NCBI GenBank assembly: GCA_947505565.1
Contig: CANNLB010000186.1
Coordinates: 1-6,215 of the forward strand
Length of the DNA: 6,215 nt
From: Acidobacteriota bacterium
GTDB taxonomy: Bacteria > Acidobacteriota > Terriglobia > Bryobacterales > Bryobacteraceae
Direction: 5' to 3'
The position numbers and the translations under genes were made by a program. Under the pieces are notes generated by a model. It saw only the letters and a program-made list of their open reading frames with translations. It was not told the DNA's origin and did no database searches. This document shows, piece after piece, positions 6,040-6,215 of the stretch; position 1 is the stretch's first letter, and every line of letters begins with the position of its first letter.

Positions 6040-6074
6040 TACTACTATTATGCGCCCGTCGGGATAAGGGTGAA
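6040..6074 (-). promoter_or_regulatory. Possible promoter directly upstream of the secreted unknown gene
   Basis: Read on the minus strand, TTCACC (6069-6074) and CATAAT (6047-6052) are separated by 16 bp and resemble a sigma-70 -35/-10 pair (4/6 and 5/6 matches). The expected start site falls at or within a base or two of the ATG at 6039, so the transcript would be almost leaderless. This agrees with the lack of a Shine-Dalgarno sequence there. It is a weak prediction from one short match. Confidence 0.3.
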
Positions 6075-6079
6075 GAGGA

Positions 6080-6215
6080 TCAGGCTTCGAGCGGCGGAAG
6101 CTCGAAATAGAGCTCGGGCTGGGCGAGGACTTCGCCCTGTTCGATGTCGGATTCGATCAGTCGCAGGACGGCTTTGGCGCCATCGAGAAAGACGAAGGGT
6201 TCACCCGGAAGGGCG
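6080..6215 (-). CDS. C-terminal end of an unidentified protein (5' partial)
   Basis: A minus-strand open frame enters from the right edge and ends at TGA 6080-6082, giving 44 visible residues. It includes GEPFVFLDGAKAVLRLIESD, then a mixed acidic segment with EQGEVLAQPELYFELPPLEA at the very end. Codon choice (C/G-rich third positions), a sensible amphipathic composition and its position 40 bp before the next minus-strand gene support a real coding end. I do not recognise the family, and too little is present to assign a function. Confidence 0.6.
   Translation of the reverse strand, partial: ALPGEPFVFLDGAKAVLRLIESDIEQGEVLAQPELYFELPPLEA

Overview
The window comes from a GC-rich bacterial chromosome and holds ordinary-looking housekeeping and accessory genes. 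Several traits together suggest a Gram-negative acidobacterium, perhaps of the Bryobacter/Solibacter kind. They are a secreted parvulin with an Ala/Pro/Lys-rich linker, an FG-GAP/VCBS repeat protein, a small secreted protein with no recognisable family, an MsbA-type exporter and an old yellow enzyme. The taxon is an inference from gene style, not from a marker gene. There is no tRNA, rRNA, CRISPR array, insertion sequence or phage gene.

Layout. Positions 1-1472 hold a plus-strand cluster with overlapping ends. It contains the last 30 codons of an FG-GAP/VCBS calcium-binding repeat protein, a DJ-1/PfpI-type gene interrupted by an in-frame TGA at codon 134, and a hormone-sensitive-lipase-type alpha/beta hydrolase with a GTG start. 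Positions 1446-3245 hold a complete MsbA-like ABC half-transporter on the minus strand, whose 3' end overlaps the hydrolase. Positions 3246-3332 are a short divergent intergenic region. Positions 3333-4331 hold a secreted parvulin-type peptidyl-prolyl isomerase on the plus strand. Its 3' end overlaps a minus-strand old yellow enzyme at 4316-5371. Upstream of that enzyme on the minus strand are a small secreted protein of unknown function (5419-6039) and the C-terminal 44 residues of another unknown gene (6080 to the window edge). These three minus-strand genes lie 47 and 40 bp apart and may be co-transcribed.

How the genes work together. No single pathway links them. The parvulin, the secreted protein and the FG-GAP protein act outside the cytoplasm, and the ABC protein acts in the inner membrane. 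The hydrolase, the PfpI protein and the old yellow enzyme are probably cytoplasmic enzymes of detoxification or small-molecule turnover. The most notable points are the in-frame TGA in an otherwise well-preserved PfpI frame, the two convergent gene pairs whose coding ends overlap (27 bp and 16 bp), and unusual residues at three FMN/active-site positions of the old yellow enzyme. I found no evidence of a new defence, mobile or RNA system.
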